A stretch of 64,000 nt of DNA from Thioclava sp. GXIMD2076 (GTDB taxonomy: Bacteria; Pseudomonadota; Alphaproteobacteria; Rhodobacterales; Rhodobacteraceae). The stretch lies in NCBI RefSeq assembly GCF_037949795.1, contig NZ_CP149932.1, forward strand, positions 1,973,001 to 2,037,000, given 5' to 3'. Below, one piece after another: positions 27,617-35,945 of this stretch. A program made the position numbers and the translations under genes. Within the stretch, counting starts at the first letter, position 1, and every line of letters starts with the position of its first letter. The notes beneath the pieces were generated by a model. The model saw nothing but the letters and a program-made list of their open reading frames with translations. It had not been told where the DNA came from and made no database searches.

Positions 27617-27652
27617 AAAGCGCCGCGGGCCTCCCTCCTGCGGCGCTTTGAA
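27617..27652. terminator. Hairpin with CCUCC-rich loop (terminator; possible sRNA 3' end)
   Basis: A perfect 10-bp stem, AAAGCGCCGC (27617-27626) with GCGGCGCTTT (27640-27649), and a 13-base loop reading GGGCCTCCCTCCT on the plus strand. TTT tracts follow on both strands, so it can terminate both convergent neighbours. Loops with CCUCC anti-Shine-Dalgarno runs are seen in stress-induced small RNAs of Rhodobacter and rhizobia. Confidence 0.6.
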
Positions 27653-27689
27653 TTTCATAGGTCGTCGTTTCTGGCTCGAGCGACAGGGG

Positions 27690-28436
27690 TTACTCGGCAG
27701 CCGCATCCCATTTCAGCTTGTAATCGGTCTGGTAGACCCCTGTCTCGGGCGAAGCCGACGCAGGTTTACGCACCGCATAGACCAGCATGATCGGCGAATT
27801 CTGCGGCAGTTTCCGGCTGAGCCGCGGGCGCACCCCTGTTTCGTTCGGGTTTGTGGTCGTGGCATAGGCATTGGCGAAATTGGGCAGCATCGGCTGCAGC
27901 TTCAGGTCCAGCACCTCATAGCCCAGACCGGCCTCCCAGAACCCGTAGACCATTTCCGGCGTCAGCTGGTAGAAGCCGTGATTGATCCAGCCATTGCAGG
28001 GCGAGTGACCGATCAGCGTGCCCCCGGGGCGCAGCATCGCATCCAGATTGCGGTAGGCTGCGGGCAGGTCGAAGATATGCTCGCAGGTGCCGCCATCATA
28101 GATCACATCGAACCGCTCGCGCAGCGTATCGGGCAGGGGCTGGCTGAGATCATGGATAATCGAAGCCCCCTCGAAGTCCGAGATGTCCATCGAATCGACC
28201 GAGGTGAAGCCCAGCTGCCGGAAGAAGGTCTCGCAATAGATCGAGGACGGATCCTGCAGATCCGCTTCGCTGAGCTGCGGCAGATGCGCGGTCATCATCT
28301 CGGCAAACAGCTCGGCCGAGGCTCCGCGCCGGGAACCGATCCAGCGCTGGCGGCCGAGCATGAGAAACTGGCCACCGAGATTCTCGGTCTTTACCGTCTC
28401 GATGAGGCGGGCGCATAGCGTATCGGGCAGAGCCAT
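27690..28436 (-). CDS. Class I SAM-dependent methyltransferase
   Basis: A 248-residue protein starting MALPDTLCARLIE. The core reads VDSMDISDFEGASIIHDLSQPLPDTLRERFDVIYDGGTCEHIFDLP (in pieces) and then NLDAMLRPGGTLIGHSP, which matches strands 4 and 5 and the post-II region of class I methyltransferases. The first part of the fold is unusual: no GxGxG loop is visible. The substrate is probably a glycan or lipid of the cluster, but this is guesswork from position. GAGAGG lies upstream of the ATG at 28436. It ends the glycan region. Confidence 0.75.
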   Translation of the reverse strand: MALPDTLCARLIETVKTENLGGQFLMLGRQRWIGSRRGASAELFAEMMTAHLPQLSEADLQDPSSIYCETFFRQLGFTSVDSMDISDFEGASIIHDLSQPLPDTLRERFDVIYDGGTCEHIFDLPAAYRNLDAMLRPGGTLIGHSPCNGWINHGFYQLTPEMVYGFWEAGLGYEVLDLKLQPMLPNFANAYATTTNPNETGVRPRLSRKLPQNSPIMLVYAVRKPASASPETGVYQTDYKLKWDAAAE

Positions 28437-28566
28437 GATGATCCTCTCTGTCACTTTTGGAACAGAAGATATGATCATGGTAACGGAATGATGAAGATAG
28501 CCCCTGTTCGGGGTGACGTCGCGTGGCGGACCCTTGCGCAACCGCATGGCTCCCGTCCCGAACACG

Positions 28567-28598
28567 AAAAAAGGCGCAGTTGCAAAGATGCGCCTTTT
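28567..28598. terminator. Bidirectional terminator before the L,D-transpeptidase stop
   Basis: AAAAGGCGCA and TGCGCCTTTT (about 28569-28578 and 28589-28598) form a 10-bp stem. On the minus strand six or more Ts follow, making a good terminator for the L,D-transpeptidase gene. Confidence 0.8.
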
Positions 28599-28623
28599 CC
28601 CGGGATCGGATGTCTGACTTTGG

Positions 28624-29226
28624 TCAGAGGATCTTGACCTGCGTGCCCACTGGGCAGAGTTCGTAAAGCGATTCCACCTGCTCGTTATAGAGGCCGATAC
28701 AGCCCGATGAGCTGCGGCGGCCGATCTTGCGGGTGTCATGGGTGCCGTGGATGATATAAGCGGGCCAGCTGAGATACATCGCGCGGGTGCCCAGCGGATT
28801 ATCGGGGCCCGGCGGCATGTAATGCAGCGAGGGATCTTTCACCAGCATGGATTTGGTGGGCGTCCAGTCGGGGCCGACCTTCTTGCGCACGATCTCGGTA
28901 TAGCCGCGCTTGGTCAGCGCGTCGGTCATCGGCACCGAGGTCGGATAGAGGCGGTAATCCGCGCCATCCACCGCCCAGTAATGCAGGGCCTTGGAATGCG
29001 TATCGGCAATCAGCGTCACGCGGTCGAGCGTGTCGAAATGGTCCTGCCAGTGGATCTCGCGGAAGGCCGAGATGTTATGGCGCGAGGGGGCCGCCACGAT
29101 GGCTTCCTGCTGCGCCATGGGGATGTCCTGCGTTGCGGCACGGGCAATCGCGGGCGCACAGAGTGCGGCACCGCCCAGAAGCAGGGCGCTGCGCCGCGAA
29201 AGATGACCGGAACGATCATGAGACAT
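28624..29226 (-). CDS. L,D-transpeptidase (YkuD family), exported
   Basis: L,D-transpeptidases make 3-3 peptidoglycan cross-links or attach proteins to the wall in the periplasm. The 200-residue protein has an N-terminal twin-arginine-like signal (SRRSALLLGGAALCAPAIARA). The YkuD catalytic block near the C-terminus is IIHGTHDTRKIGRRSSSGCIGL, with His and the nucleophile Cys in the S-x-G-C-I order of the family. LGTRAMYLSWP precedes it. It stands alone and ends at a strong terminator. Confidence 0.92.
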   Translation of the reverse strand: MSHDRSGHLSRRSALLLGGAALCAPAIARAATQDIPMAQQEAIVAAPSRHNISAFREIHWQDHFDTLDRVTLIADTHSKALHYWAVDGADYRLYPTSVPMTDALTKRGYTEIVRKKVGPDWTPTKSMLVKDPSLHYMPPGPDNPLGTRAMYLSWPAYIIHGTHDTRKIGRRSSSGCIGLYNEQVESLYELCPVGTQVKIL

Positions 29227-29368
29227 TGTTTGAACTCCCGTTCAGACTTCGGAATATGGGCAAAAATCTCACAAAGCCTTTGCCCGCTCAATTCACGCCT
29301 GCTCACGCAGATGCGATCTGTGACAGGGTGACAGAAATATCACGAACCCGCCACTGTTATGCGCCACG

Positions 29369-29396
29369 AAAAACCCTCCCCGAAAACCGAGGAGGG
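29369..29396 (-). terminator. Terminator after infC
   Basis: On the minus strand CCCTCC and GGAGGG pair around an inner partly pairing loop, and TTTTT follows. It lies about 50 bases beyond the infC stop. Confidence 0.7.
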
Positions 29397-29442
29397 CGTC
29401 CCTGCTGGCTATGGCGCTGCACAGCCTTCGCGATCTCGGGCC

Positions 29443-29991
29443 TTATTTCGGCCCGATCATCATCACCATCTGGCGGCCTTCGAGCTTGGGCATGTTCTCG
29501 ATCTTGCCCAGTTCGCCGACATCATCCCTGACGCGGTTGAGCAGTTCCAGACCGAGGTTCTGGTGTGCCATCTCGCGACCACGGAAGCGCAGGGTGACTT
29601 TTACCTTGTCGCCGCCTTCGAGGAATTTCTTCACGGAGCGCAGTTTGACCTCGTAGTCATGCACGTCGGTCCCCGGACGGAACTTGACCTCTTTGACTTC
29701 GATGATCTTCTGTTTCTTCCGGGCTTCGGCTTCGCGCTTCTGCTGTTCGTATTTGAACTTGCCGAAATCCATGATCTTGCAGACCGGAGGTTTCGCATTG
29801 GGGGAAATCTCGACAAGGTCGAGACCGGCTTCGTCAGCCATTGCCATCGCCTTTGCCGGGGTCACGACACCAACGTTTTCACCTTCCGCGCCAATCAGGC
29901 GAATTTCGGTTGCGCGGATCCGTCCGTTCACGCGAGGACCAGTGTCGCGGGTCGGCGGGGCATTATGTGGTCTGCGGGCTATGGCGTTCAT
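29443..29991 (-). CDS. infC: Translation initiation factor IF-3
   Basis: IF-3 binds the 30S subunit and checks start-codon pairing. The 182-residue reading contains the N-domain [26 protein letters not shown] and the linker [21 protein letters not shown], then the C-domain [20 protein letters not shown] and [14 protein letters not shown]. The start is uncertain. The ATG at 29991 touches the only Shine-Dalgarno run (AGAAGG, 29992-29997), while an ATA codon at 29982-29980 is nine bases away from it. Rare start codons in infC are known and serve self-control. rpmI and rplT do not follow here. Confidence 0.93.
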   Translation of the reverse strand: MNAIARRPHNAPPTRDTGPRVNGRIRATEIRLIGAEGENVGVVTPAKAMAMADEAGLDLVEISPNAKPPVCKIMDFGKFKYEQQKREAEARKKQKIIEVKEVKFRPGTDVHDYEVKLRSVKKFLEGGDKVKVTLRFRGREMAHQNLGLELLNRVRDDVGELGKIENMPKLEGRQMVMMIGPK

Positions 29992-30249
29992 CCTTCTATA
30001 GCCAAAAAATCTGTTGGGCCGTAAAATAGGGCTGCTTTTCACAGGATTCAACCGCAATCGTCGCCATCCGGTTCCAGCACGGGGTGCAAATCGGATTAAA
30101 TTTCGCGCGAAGCCGGAGCAGCCCGTGATCTGGGTGTTTTCGGAGCACTGTGGAGGGGAGCGTGACCTCGCCCGCTCGCGCCGAGGCAGGGCAGGGGCAA
30201 GGCAGGCGCGCAACGAATCTGTCCCGCACCCTGCCGCACGATCGCCGGC

Positions 30250-30909
30250 TCAGATGTCGCGGCGCAATGTGCTCAGCGCGTCTTCGGGCGTCTCATCGCC
30301 ATCGGTCAGCTCGATCAGCTCGCGCCTGATGGCGGGCATGTCGATCAGCGTGGCCAGCACCCGCGCGACATTGCCGCGTTTCACACTGCCATAGGGGAGG
30401 GCCAGCCCCGCGCTGATGCCGCCATCCTCCTCCTCGGAGACCAGAGTGCCGGGACGCAGGATGACCCAGGACAGATCGCTGCGCACCACCGCCGCATCGG
30501 CCTCTTTCTTCACCCGCATGTAATGCTCGAAATTGGGGTTCGGATCGCGTCCGCGGCCCGCTTCGGGGAAAGCGGAGACCAGATAGAGCCGGTCCACCCC
30601 CGCACGGTCCATCGCCGCGACCACCTCGCGCGGGCCCTCGCCATCGATGCGTGAGGTCCGCTCCACCCCCGAACCTGCCGCCCCCGCCGAGAAGACCACA
30701 ATGCCATGCCCCTCGATCATCGGCACCAGATCCTGCGCCATCAGCTCCATGATGTCGCCCTGTACGGGCGTCGCGCCCTGCGCGCGCAGCCGGTCTGCCT
30801 GCTCGGGCTTGCGGTGGAGCGCCGTGACCTCGTGGCCTGCCGCCACCAGCATGGGCACCAGCCGGGATCCGACGCCACCAGTGGATCCGATCAGAAAAAT
30901 TCGTGCCAT
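30250..30909 (-). CDS. NAD(P)-binding atypical short-chain dehydrogenase (NmrA/YwnB type)
   Basis: A 219-residue single-domain Rossmann protein. It starts MARIFLIGSTGGVGSRLVPML, with the dinucleotide-binding GxxGGxG loop at residues 8-14. LHRKPEQADRLRAQGATPVQGDI and LYLVSAFP follow. SWVILRPGTLV is the usual C-terminal block of NAD(P)H-binding 'atypical SDR' proteins. The catalytic YxxxK of classical SDRs is replaced by HYMRVKKEAD, which can still supply Tyr and Lys. Substrate unknown. AAGGA lies upstream of ATG 30909; a start six codons earlier is less likely. Confidence 0.82.
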   Translation of the reverse strand: MARIFLIGSTGGVGSRLVPMLVAAGHEVTALHRKPEQADRLRAQGATPVQGDIMELMAQDLVPMIEGHGIVVFSAGAAGSGVERTSRIDGEGPREVVAAMDRAGVDRLYLVSAFPEAGRGRDPNPNFEHYMRVKKEADAAVVRSDLSWVILRPGTLVSEEEDGGISAGLALPYGSVKRGNVARVLATLIDMPAIRRELIELTDGDETPEDALSTLRRDI

Positions 30910-31036
30910 CTCAAGATTCCTTCGCATAGACTGTTGAGTGCTCAGCTAGCGCTGAGCGCGGCAAGGAAAGGGGTGGCGCCGGATTTCTTGCCGTCTGCGG
31001 GCCATGAGAGGCACAAGACCAGAGGGAATGGATGCC

Positions 31037-31780
31037 ATGCGACGTTTTGCCGTGATTGCCGATATCCACGGAAATTCCGATGCGCTCGGGGCGGTGCTGG
31101 CCGATATCGATTCGCAGGGGATCGGCCAGATCATCAATCTGGGCGATCATTTCAGCGGGCCGCTGGATGCGGCGGGGACAGCAGCACGTCTGCGGTCGCG
31201 GGAGATGTTGTCTATCTGCGGCAATCATGACCGCTATCTGATCACGCGAGAGCCCGCCGCGATGGGCCGGTCCGACAGGGTGGCTTACGACCAGTTGTCG
31301 CCTGCCGATCTGGACTGGCTCAGGGCACTACCCAAGGTGTTGGAGCTGGAAGGCGGGATCTTTGCCTGTCACGGCGTGCCACGCAGCGATGAAAGTTACT
31401 GGCTGGAGCGTGTCGGCCCTGATGGTGTGCCGCGCACGGCCAGTCTCTCCGAGATCGAGGCGGAGGCAGAGGGGGTGGATGCGGGTCTGATCCTTTGCGC
31501 CCACACCCATATCCCGCGCCTCGTCCGGTTGCCCGATGGGCGGATCATCCTCAATCCCGGAAGTGTCGGCTGTCCCGCCTATGACGATGACGAGCCCGTG
31601 CCGCATAAGATGCAGACTGGCTCCCCCCATGCCAGCTATGCGGTGGTCGAACGGCGGGCTGCGGGCTGGCAGGCCGCCTTCCGGTATGTGGCCTATGACA
31701 GTGCCGCGATGGTGGCACGGGCCGAAGCCGAGGGGCGGGCCGAATGGGCGCGGGCCCTGACAACCGGCTGGCTCGAATGA
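31037..31780 (+). CDS. Metallophosphoesterase
   Basis: A 247-residue protein of the calcineurin-like phosphoesterase superfamily. The metal-binding motifs are in order: DIHGNSDAL (D-x-H) near residue 9, LGDHFSGP (G-D), CGNHDRYL (G-N-H-D) near residue 65, CHG, and CAHTHIPRL (H-x-H). LNPGSVGCPAYDDDEP is typical of the YfcE/MJ0936-like subgroup. The physiological substrate is unknown. Starts at 31004, 31028 and 31037 are all in frame; I chose 31037 because it places the first strand normally. It diverges from the NAD(P)-binding gene. Confidence 0.85.
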   Translation: MRRFAVIADIHGNSDALGAVLADIDSQGIGQIINLGDHFSGPLDAAGTAARLRSREMLSICGNHDRYLITREPAAMGRSDRVAYDQLSPADLDWLRALPKVLELEGGIFACHGVPRSDESYWLERVGPDGVPRTASLSEIEAEAEGVDAGLILCAHTHIPRLVRLPDGRIILNPGSVGCPAYDDDEPVPHKMQTGSPHASYAVVERRAAGWQAAFRYVAYDSAAMVARAEAEGRAEWARALTTGWLE

Positions 31781-31781
31781 A

Positions 31782-31807
31782 AAACGCCCCGCAGAGGCGG
31801 GGCGTTT
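31782..31807. terminator. Bidirectional terminator between phosphoesterase and fpr
   Basis: An 11-bp perfect stem, AAACGCCCCGC (31782-31792) with GCGGGGCGTTT (31797-31807), and a 4-base loop. It lies between convergent genes with A and T runs on its flanks. Confidence 0.85.
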
Positions 31808-31827
31808 GCTACTCGGTCAGGACGGGC

Positions 31828-32658
31828 TCAGACGCCGTCGCCAACGAAAGCCTTTTCGACCACATATTCACGCGGCTCCGAATTGGCGCCCTCGCGCAGA
31901 CCGAAGCTCTCGAGCACTTCCATCACGTCCTTGTTGAACGCCAGCGACCCGCAGACCATCGCACGGTCGGTTTCGGGGTTCATCGGCGCAAGGCCTAGAT
32001 CCTCGAAGACCTTGCCCGAGGACAGGTTGGTGGTGATGCGGCCCATGGTGGGGAAGTCCTCACGGGTAGTGGTGGGATAGTATTTCAGCTTTCCCTCCAC
32101 CATCTCGCCGATCAGCTCGTCATTTTGCAGCCCCTCGACCAACTCGCGGCCATAGGTCAGCTCCTCGACGGTACGGCAGGTATGCATCATGATGACCTCG
32201 TCGAATTTCTCATAGGTCTCGGGGTCGCGCATCAGCGAGGCGAAGGGCGCAAGGCCGGTGCCAGTGGCAAGGAACCACACGCGCTTGCCCGGAAGGAGGG
32301 CATCATGCACCAGCGTCCCCACCGGTTTGGGGCGCAGGATGATCTCGTCGCCTTCCTTGATATGCTGCAGACGCGAGGTCAGCGGGCCATCCGGCACCTT
32401 GATCGAGTAGAATTCCAGCTCCTCGTCCCAATTGGGCGAGGCGATGGAATAAGCACGCAGGAGCGGCTTTTCCTTGCCGGTCTTCTCGTCGGTCTGCATC
32501 AGGCCGATCATCACGAACTCGCCCGAGCGGAAGCGCAGGGATTGCGGGCGCGTCACGCGGAACGAGAACAGGCTGTCGGTCCAGTGCTTGACCGAGGTGA
32601 CGGTCTGCGCATCGGGAAGGGTCTTTACGGCGGGGGTTTTGGTTGCGGTATCGGTCAT
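31828..32658 (-). CDS. fpr: Ferredoxin-NADP reductase
   Basis: A 276-residue FAD enzyme that moves electrons between NADPH and ferredoxin/flavodoxin. The FAD-binding motif is LLRAYSIASPNWDEELEFYSI near residue 70 (R-x-Y-S). The NADP pocket is VWFLATGTGLAPFASLMRDPETYEKF. MVCGSLAFNKDVMEVLESFGLREG and the C-terminal YVVEKAFVGDG (with the last aromatic displaced by Gly-Asp-Gly-Val) match the bacterial subclass I FPRs. It follows the sulfate operon by 163 bases and plausibly supplies electrons to the sulfite reductase, but could have its own promoter. Confidence 0.92.
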   Translation of the reverse strand: MTDTATKTPAVKTLPDAQTVTSVKHWTDSLFSFRVTRPQSLRFRSGEFVMIGLMQTDEKTGKEKPLLRAYSIASPNWDEELEFYSIKVPDGPLTSRLQHIKEGDEIILRPKPVGTLVHDALLPGKRVWFLATGTGLAPFASLMRDPETYEKFDEVIMMHTCRTVEELTYGRELVEGLQNDELIGEMVEGKLKYYPTTTREDFPTMGRITTNLSSGKVFEDLGLAPMNPETDRAMVCGSLAFNKDVMEVLESFGLREGANSEPREYVVEKAFVGDGV

Positions 32659-32821
32659 GGCGGTCTCGTGTTTGGTCCGGGCCTCGGGCAACGGGGAGGG
32701 GCATCCGGAATGAACATGGTGGACGGCTGGCCCATTCGTAAACTGGCCCGTCCGGGATTGGCTCTCTCTGGCTGGGCTCTGCCATAGCGCAGTGACGCGA
32801 TTATGGCAAAGCCCCAAATGC

Positions 32822-33193
32822 TCAGCCGACCAGACGGCGGCGATAGGAATGGTCCTGCCAGTCGGCGCGGAAGACCCATTGCTCCTGCGGCTGGCGGGTG
32901 GCCAGCTCGTCCGAGATCTCGACCTCGTCGAAGCCCTGACGCCGCGCCATCGCATATTGATCGGCGATTACATGGCCGCGGGCGCGCAGACGCCCCGCAA
33001 AGCCCAGATCGCGCAACCGGCGGCCAAGGGTGAAACCGCGCCCGTCCGAGAAGGACGGGAACTCGCAGATCACCATCTCGGCGCCTTGCGTCAGGGCCGC
33101 CAGCTGTGCGGGATCGGTATCGGAGGGCAGCACCACAGCATCGCCCGTGAACTCATCGGCATGAAAGCCGTCATCGCGTACAATCTTGCTCAT
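32822..33193 (-). CDS. DUF934 protein of sulfite assimilation
   Basis: A 123-residue DUF934 protein. It has the family blocks VICEFPSFSDGRGFTLGRRLRDLGFAGRLRARGHVIADQY (in two runs) and WVFRADWQDHSYRRRL. DUF934 genes usually lie next to cysI/cysH and are thought to help sulfite reduction; no biochemical role is firmly known to me. Its ATG overlaps the cysH stop by 4 bases, so it is translationally coupled. Confidence 0.88.
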   Translation of the reverse strand: MSKIVRDDGFHADEFTGDAVVLPSDTDPAQLAALTQGAEMVICEFPSFSDGRGFTLGRRLRDLGFAGRLRARGHVIADQYAMARRQGFDEVEISDELATRQPQEQWVFRADWQDHSYRRRLVG

Positions 33194-33987
33194 GCGACGG
33201 TGTCTCCCTTGAGGGTTTCGTCAATCGGTTTGCCATCGGGGCCCACGCGCACGGCCTTGCCGCCGATGAAATGGATCCCGCATTCGGTCTTGGTCTGTCC
33301 GCGCCAGCGGCCCGCGCGGGGGTCTTCGCCCGGTTTCACGGGGCTGGTGCAGGGGGCGCAGCCGATGCTCGGATAGCCCTTGGCCACCAGCGGATGTTTC
33401 GGCAGGCGGTTCTGGATCATATATTCCTGCAGATCCTCGCGCGTCCAGTGCGCCAGCGGATTGATCTTCATGCGGGTGGGGGTTTCTACCTCGAAGAAGT
33501 CGATCGCCGCACGGGTGCCCGACTGGTAGCGCTTGCGCCCCGTGATCCACGCATCGAACTGGCTCAGCGCCCGTTCGAGCGGGATCGTCTTGCGCAGCGC
33601 GCAGCAGGCATCCGTGTTGAACTGGTGCAACGTGTCGTCGGGGTCCTCGAAGGCCAGATCCTTGGGATCGGCCGTGATGGTGCGCACCTCGGTGAGCCCC
33701 AGCTTCTCGGCCACATCCTTCTGGTAATCCAGCGTCTCCTGAAACAGCATATGCGTATCGATGAACAGCACGGGCGTGGCCGGACGGATCAGCGAGACCA
33801 TGTGCAGAAGCACAACGGATTCCGCGCCGAAAGACGACACCATCGCCACATCGCCCGTGTCATGGTCATCAAGCGCCTTCTCCATCACGGTGATGGCGGC
33901 ATGGTGCTTGTAGCGGCTGTTCAGCCCCGCGACGCGGTCCTCGATCGAGGCCCAGCCGTCACGCGGCATTTTTCTTAGCGTCTCCAT
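33190..33987 (-). CDS. cysH: Phosphoadenylyl/adenylyl-sulfate reductase, APS-type by cysteine pattern
   Basis: The 265-residue protein reduces activated sulfate to sulfite. The nucleotide-binding loop is SSFGAESVVLLHMV near residue 50. The pair TDACCALRK and the later GCAPCT supply the four cysteines that ligate a 4Fe-4S cluster in APS-using enzymes; PAPS-only enzymes lack them. The catalytic C-terminal Cys lies in KTECGIHF. By this pattern APS is the likely substrate. The start 33987 has a strong AAGGAGG and overlaps the cysI stop by 29 bases. Confidence 0.93.
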   Translation of the reverse strand: METLRKMPRDGWASIEDRVAGLNSRYKHHAAITVMEKALDDHDTGDVAMVSSFGAESVVLLHMVSLIRPATPVLFIDTHMLFQETLDYQKDVAEKLGLTEVRTITADPKDLAFEDPDDTLHQFNTDACCALRKTIPLERALSQFDAWITGRKRYQSGTRAAIDFFEVETPTRMKINPLAHWTREDLQEYMIQNRLPKHPLVAKGYPSIGCAPCTSPVKPGEDPRAGRWRGQTKTECGIHFIGGKAVRVGPDGKPIDETLKGDTVA

Positions 33988-35623
33988 ATAGCGCCTCCTT
34001 GAAGGGATCGGCACCGAGGCGCCGATAGGCGTCGAGGAAGGTTTCCTCGGCGGAGTTGCGTTTCTCCAGATAGGTCTTCAGCAGACGCTCGACCGCAGGA
34101 ACCACCTCGTCATAGGCGAAACCGGGGCCGGTGCGTTCGCCGATGGCGGCCGTCTCGGTCGCATCGCCGCCCAGCGTGATCTGGTAGTTCTCGACACCCG
34201 CACGGTCCAGACCGAGGATGCCGATATGACCCACATGGTGATGCCCGCAGGCATTGATGCAGCCCGAGATCTTGATCTTCATCAGACCGATCTCGTCCTC
34301 CAGATCCAGCTCCTTGACGCGCAGTGCGATCTGCTCGGCCACGGGGATCGAGCGGGCGGTGGCCAGCGCGCAGTAATCCATGCCGGGGCAGGCGATGATA
34401 TCCGAGGTCAGGCCCGCATTCGCCGTCGCCAGACCCGCCTTGGCGAGTTCGGTGAAGAGCGCGGGGATATCGGCCTTGGCGACATGCGGCAGGATCACGT
34501 TCTGCTCGTGGCTGATACGCAGCTCGCCATAGCCATACTGATCGGCCAGATCGGCCATCAGGCGCATCTGGTCGCCCGTCGCATCGCCTGGCGTCTTGCC
34601 ATGCTCCTTGAGCGAGATCACCACCGACAGATGGTTCTCGACCTTATGGGGATTTGTGTTGCGGGCAACCCAGCGCGCGAGCAGCGGGTCGACCGCAACG
34701 GCCGTCTCCAGTGAGGAAGGGTCGGCATTCTTGAAGGCCGGCGGCGCGAACTGGCGCTCGAGATCAGCCAAAACCTCCTGGTCATAGCCCGAGAATTTCG
34801 CGCGGGTCTTGGCGAATTCCTCGTTGACCAGCTCGCGCATCTTCTCGATCCCGTTCTCGAAGACGGTGATCTTGATGCGGGCCTTATATTTGTTGTCGCG
34901 GCGACCGATGATGTTCCAGGTGGAGACCACCGCCTCGAGATAGGGCAGCAGATCCGCTTTCGGGATGAAATCGGTGATGACCTGACCGATCATCGGCGTG
35001 CGGCCCAAGCCCCCGCCCACGAGGATGCGGTAGCCCTGTTGGCCATCCTTGTCGACCAGCTCCACGGCGAGGTCATGGACCTTGAGCGCCGCGCGATCAT
35101 GGGTGGAGGCCCCGACCGCGATCTTGAACTTGCGCGGCATGAACTGGAATTCGGGGTGGTCGGTGGACCACTGGCGGATCAGCTCGGCCGTCGGGCGCGG
35201 ATCGGCGATCTCGTCGGTGGCGGCACCGGCGAAATGGTCCACGGTCGTGTTGCGGATCGTGTTTCCGCTCGTCTGGATCGCATGCATCTGCACATCGGCC
35301 AGCGCGTCGAGGATATCGGGGATATCCTTCAGCGTGGGCCAGTTGAACTGGATGTTCTGGCGGGTGGTGAAGTGACCATAGCCCTTGTCGAACTTGTCGG
35401 CGATCATGCCCAGCTGGCGCATCTGGTCCGAGCGCAGCGTGCCATAGGGGATGGCGATGCGCAGCATATAGGCATGCAGCTGCAGATAGACGCCATTCAT
35501 CAGGCGCAGCGGCTTGAACTCGTCCTCGGTCAGCGAGCCGTCGATGCGGCGGGCGACCTGCGCACGGAACTGTTTGCAGCGCTCGCGGACGAAAGCTTCG
35601 TCGAAATCGGAATAGGTATACAT
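33959..35623 (-). CDS. cysI: Sulfite/nitrite reductase, siroheme and 4Fe-4S hemoprotein
   Basis: A 554-residue assimilatory reductase, probably sulfite to sulfide given the neighbours. Two duplicated halves are visible. The siroheme-side motif GHFTTRQNIQFNWP is near residue 80. The 4Fe-4S/siroheme cysteines are in ACPGMDYCALATA and KISGCINACGHHHVGHIGILG (C-x5-C and C-x3-C). The arginines and lysines of the anion pocket (RRDNKYKARIK) are there. AAGGAG precedes the ATG. It lies 13 bases after the DUF2849 gene. Confidence 0.92.
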   Translation of the reverse strand: MYTYSDFDEAFVRERCKQFRAQVARRIDGSLTEDEFKPLRLMNGVYLQLHAYMLRIAIPYGTLRSDQMRQLGMIADKFDKGYGHFTTRQNIQFNWPTLKDIPDILDALADVQMHAIQTSGNTIRNTTVDHFAGAATDEIADPRPTAELIRQWSTDHPEFQFMPRKFKIAVGASTHDRAALKVHDLAVELVDKDGQQGYRILVGGGLGRTPMIGQVITDFIPKADLLPYLEAVVSTWNIIGRRDNKYKARIKITVFENGIEKMRELVNEEFAKTRAKFSGYDQEVLADLERQFAPPAFKNADPSSLETAVAVDPLLARWVARNTNPHKVENHLSVVISLKEHGKTPGDATGDQMRLMADLADQYGYGELRISHEQNVILPHVAKADIPALFTELAKAGLATANAGLTSDIIACPGMDYCALATARSIPVAEQIALRVKELDLEDEIGLMKIKISGCINACGHHHVGHIGILGLDRAGVENYQITLGGDATETAAIGERTGPGFAYDEVVPAVERLLKTYLEKRNSAEETFLDAYRRLGADPFKEALYGDAKKNAA

Positions 35624-35636
35624 CGCGCGCTCCTTG

Positions 35637-35945
35637 TTACTGGCTTGCCGTTTCGGCTTGCTTGCCGTGGAAGTAGTTCGACGGGCCGCGGGTCCGGAAA
35701 GCCTCGCGGAAATGGATGGGTTCGGGGCCGTTCTCGCCCATTTTCGCATCGGCCAGATAGGGGCCTACGGCGATCTCGGGCTGGCCCTGTGCCACCAGCA
35801 TGCGCATCTCGGCAATGGTCTCGTCCTCGAGGAACTCGGCCTGCGCGTGGTCGCGCACCCACGAGCCGTCGGCGGCGAGATAGATCACATCGCCTTCCAT
35901 CAGGTCATTGGCGGTCAGGACTTTGGGCGTGAATTTGCGTGCCAT
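35637..35945 (-). CDS. DUF2849 protein
   Basis: A 102-residue protein matching DUF2849: KFTPKVLTANDLMEGDVIYL near the start, then ADGSWVRDHAQAEFLEDE and a C-terminal REAFRTRGPSNYFHGK. DUF2849 genes sit between the siroheme methyltransferase and cysI in many alphaproteobacteria; function is unknown, although a role in sulfite reduction is likely from context. Its ATG shares one base with the cobA stop. Confidence 0.88.
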   Translation of the reverse strand: MARKFTPKVLTANDLMEGDVIYLAADGSWVRDHAQAEFLEDETIAEMRMLVAQGQPEIAVGPYLADAKMGENGPEPIHFREAFRTRGPSNYFHGKQAETASQ

